Assembly: GCA_964540795.1 (NCBI GenBank)
Contig: CAZINX010000002.1
Location: 1-64,000 of the forward strand
Length of the DNA: 64,000 nt
Origin: Dichotomicrobium sp964540795
GTDB lineage: Bacteria > Pseudomonadota > Alphaproteobacteria > Rhizobiales > Rhodomicrobiaceae
Reading direction: 5' to 3'
The notes below the pieces were generated by a model. That model did no database searches, was not told the DNA's origin, and saw nothing but the letters and a program-made list of their open reading frames with translations. Position numbers and translations under genes: made by a program. Below are positions 62,817 through 64,000 of this stretch, in pieces (within the stretch, counting starts at the first letter, position 1; the number at the start of each line of letters is the position of its first letter).

Positions 62817-63060
62817 GGTTTGATATCGCCGGATCATCTGGTTTGTGTTAGGACACGTAAGGGCAAAGCTTGCGCTGCGCGCCCCGTATAGTATGCCGTC
62901 GCGGGGCGCCAGATGGGACGCTGCCGCCGGCTTGCGGCGATTTTGGGACGAAGCGGGCGTGCAGCCGCATAAATTGCCGCCGTCAAAGGCGCGTCAAGCC
63001 GGTGTCACACGGCTGAAATATGAATCGGGTTTCTTTGACGGTTAACAGGATCTCAAGAAG

Positions 63061-63876
63061 GTGCAGGAGCGAGCCCTGACAGCGCAGTCAACGAAACATT
63101 ACCGGACGCTTTTCCTGTCCGATATCCATCTGGGCACCAAGGCCTGCCAGGCCGAGGCCCTTCTCGATTTCCTCCGCCAGTTCGACGCCGACACCATCTA
63201 TCTCGTCGGAGATGTCGTCGATTTCTGGCGGATCAAACGCAGCCCGCACTGGCCCCAAGCGCACAACGACGTCATCCAGAAGCTGCTGCGCAAGGTCCGC
63301 AAGGGGTCCCGGCTGATCTTCATCCCCGGCAACCACGACGAGGCGCTGCGTCCCTATTGCGGCCAGCAGTTCGGCGGGGTCGAGTTCAAGCTCAACGATA
63401 TTTACGAGACAGCCGATGGCCGGCGCTTTCTCGTCATGCACGGCGACGAGTTCGACGTGGTGATCCGCTACGTCAAATGGCTTGCGCTGCTGGGCGACTG
63501 GGCGTATGTCACGGCGCTGGGGCTGAACACCGCGTTCAACAAGGTGCGCAGGACCTTCGGTTTGTCTTACTGGTCGCTGTCGGGCTATCTGAAGCACAAG
63601 GTGAAGAAGGCGGTGAACTACATCGGCGACTTCGAGAGCGCCTTGATCGGCGAAGCGCGCCGCCACAATGCCGACGGCGTCATTTGCGGGCATATCCACC
63701 ATCCCGCGATGCGCCAGCTCGATGACGTGCTGTACGTCAATACCGGCGACTGGGTGGAAAGCGGCACCGCTGTCGGCGAGACATGGGACGGGAAGCTGGA
63801 GATGATTCGCTGGATGGATGTTTCCGGCCAGCGCGGCCAGGCCGCCGAGCCGCAAGATGTCACCAAAGCCGCTTGA
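63061..63876 (+). CDS. UDP-2,3-diacylglucosamine diphosphatase-like metallophosphatase
   Basis: Calcineurin-type phosphoesterase of 271 residues, LpxH-like. The metal motifs appear in order: Asp21-x-His23 (S-D-I-H-L-G), G-D-V-V-D at 50-54, P-G-N-H-D-E, H-G-D-E-F and C-G-H-I-H-H-P. LpxH removes UMP from UDP-diacylglucosamine in lipid A synthesis. Many alphaproteobacteria use LpxI for that step and carry this gene next to a glycosyltransferase, so its substrate may differ. GTG at 63061 follows AAGAAG. The glycosyltransferase gene starts 28 bases downstream. Confidence 0.83.
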   Translation: MQERALTAQSTKHYRTLFLSDIHLGTKACQAEALLDFLRQFDADTIYLVGDVVDFWRIKRSPHWPQAHNDVIQKLLRKVRKGSRLIFIPGNHDEALRPYCGQQFGGVEFKLNDIYETADGRRFLVMHGDEFDVVIRYVKWLALLGDWAYVTALGLNTAFNKVRRTFGLSYWSLSGYLKHKVKKAVNYIGDFESALIGEARRHNADGVICGHIHHPAMRQLDDVLYVNTGDWVESGTAVGETWDGKLEMIRWMDVSGQRGQAAEPQDVTKAA

Positions 63877-63904
63877 TGATCCGGCAGAACCCGACGGACC
63901 CGCA

Positions 63905-64000
63905 TTGAACATTCACTCGCAGCAGCCCATGCGCCTCCTGGTGGCCACCGACGCCTGGCATCCGCAGGTCAACGGCGTGGTGCGCACCTATGAGCACTTC
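63905..64000 (+). CDS. Glycosyltransferase family 1 protein, N-terminal fragment cut by window end
   Basis: The first 32 residues of a reading frame that continues beyond the window. M-R-L-L-V-A-T-D-A-W-H-P-Q-V-N-G-V-V-R-T is the typical opening of GT4-type glycosyltransferases, with the nucleotide-sugar/acceptor loop P-Q-V-N-G-V. The start is either TTG at 63905 or ATG at 63929. It follows the LpxH-like gene closely, a pair often found in alphaproteobacteria and probably involved in glycolipid synthesis. Confidence 0.75.
   Translation, partial: MNIHSQQPMRLLVATDAWHPQVNGVVRTYEHF

Overview
The window looks like chromosomal core sequence from a GC-rich alphaproteobacterium, most likely of the order Hyphomicrobiales (Rhizobiales). 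The pointers are an Omp25/RopB-type outer-membrane protein, the F0 order atpI-atpB-atpE-atpF'-atpF with both b' and b subunits, the order mutY - DUF721 - DsbA-like - smc, a CobS/CobT pair beside a J-domain protein, and an mdh-sucC-sucD-sucA-sucB-lpd TCA cluster. Hyphomicrobium-like families are possible because the glycine cleavage P-protein is split into two genes, but this cannot be settled from sequence reading. I saw no tRNA, rRNA, CRISPR array, insertion sequence, integrase or phage structural gene.

Layout. 1-6.5 kb: outer-membrane barrel, FabI-type enoyl reductase, D-2-hydroxyacid dehydrogenase, malate synthase G and a beta-hydroxyacid dehydrogenase, the last three fitting glyoxylate/glycerate metabolism. 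6.7-12 kb: SleB-type wall hydrolase, an unrecognised polytopic membrane protein, a DUF4332 protein and a HerA-like ATPase. 12-14.9 kb: a 490-base gene-free stretch, then two envelope genes that stand out, a membrane-anchored SUMF1-fold protein and a secreted LysM/solute-binding hybrid. 14.9-20.8 kb: cobT, cobS, J-domain protein, bolA, mutY, DUF721 protein. 21-26 kb: two DsbA-like thiol oxidoreductases and smc. 26-29 kb: ATP synthase F0. 29-34 kb: gcvT-gcvH-gcvPA-gcvPB behind a tandem glycine riboswitch. 34-39.7 kb: a lipoprotein, ispH-thrB-rnhA, peroxiredoxin, a lone DsbD-N-like protein and YqgE. 39.7-46.5 kb: a degenerate GGDEF-EAL protein, GNAT acetyltransferase, M16 peptidase and thrC. 46.6-57.9 kb: SURF1, lpd, MAPEG, an LprI-like protein, sucB, sucA, sucD, a VapBC module, sucC and mdh. 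58-64 kb: ADP-forming acyl-CoA synthetase/GNAT fusion, patatin-like lipoprotein, a secreted protein, an LpxH-like hydrolase and the start of a glycosyltransferase.

How they fit together. The mdh-suc-lpd block encodes much of the lower TCA cycle, with lpd supplying E3 for both 2-oxoglutarate dehydrogenase and glycine cleavage. Malate synthase G and the hydroxyacid dehydrogenases link glyoxylate and glycerate to the same cycle. Glycine degradation is set to be induced by glycine through the riboswitch. Several genes concern envelope redox and envelope integrity.

The points most worth a second look are the VapBC pair lodged between sucC and sucD, the SUMF1-fold plus LysM/SBP pair, the GGDEF-EAL protein that has lost signature residues in both domains, an RNase HI with histidine at the fourth catalytic position, and palindromic repeats found only in the roomy gaps between convergent genes. 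None proves a new system; the SUMF1-fold/LysM-SBP pair is the best candidate for an undescribed function.
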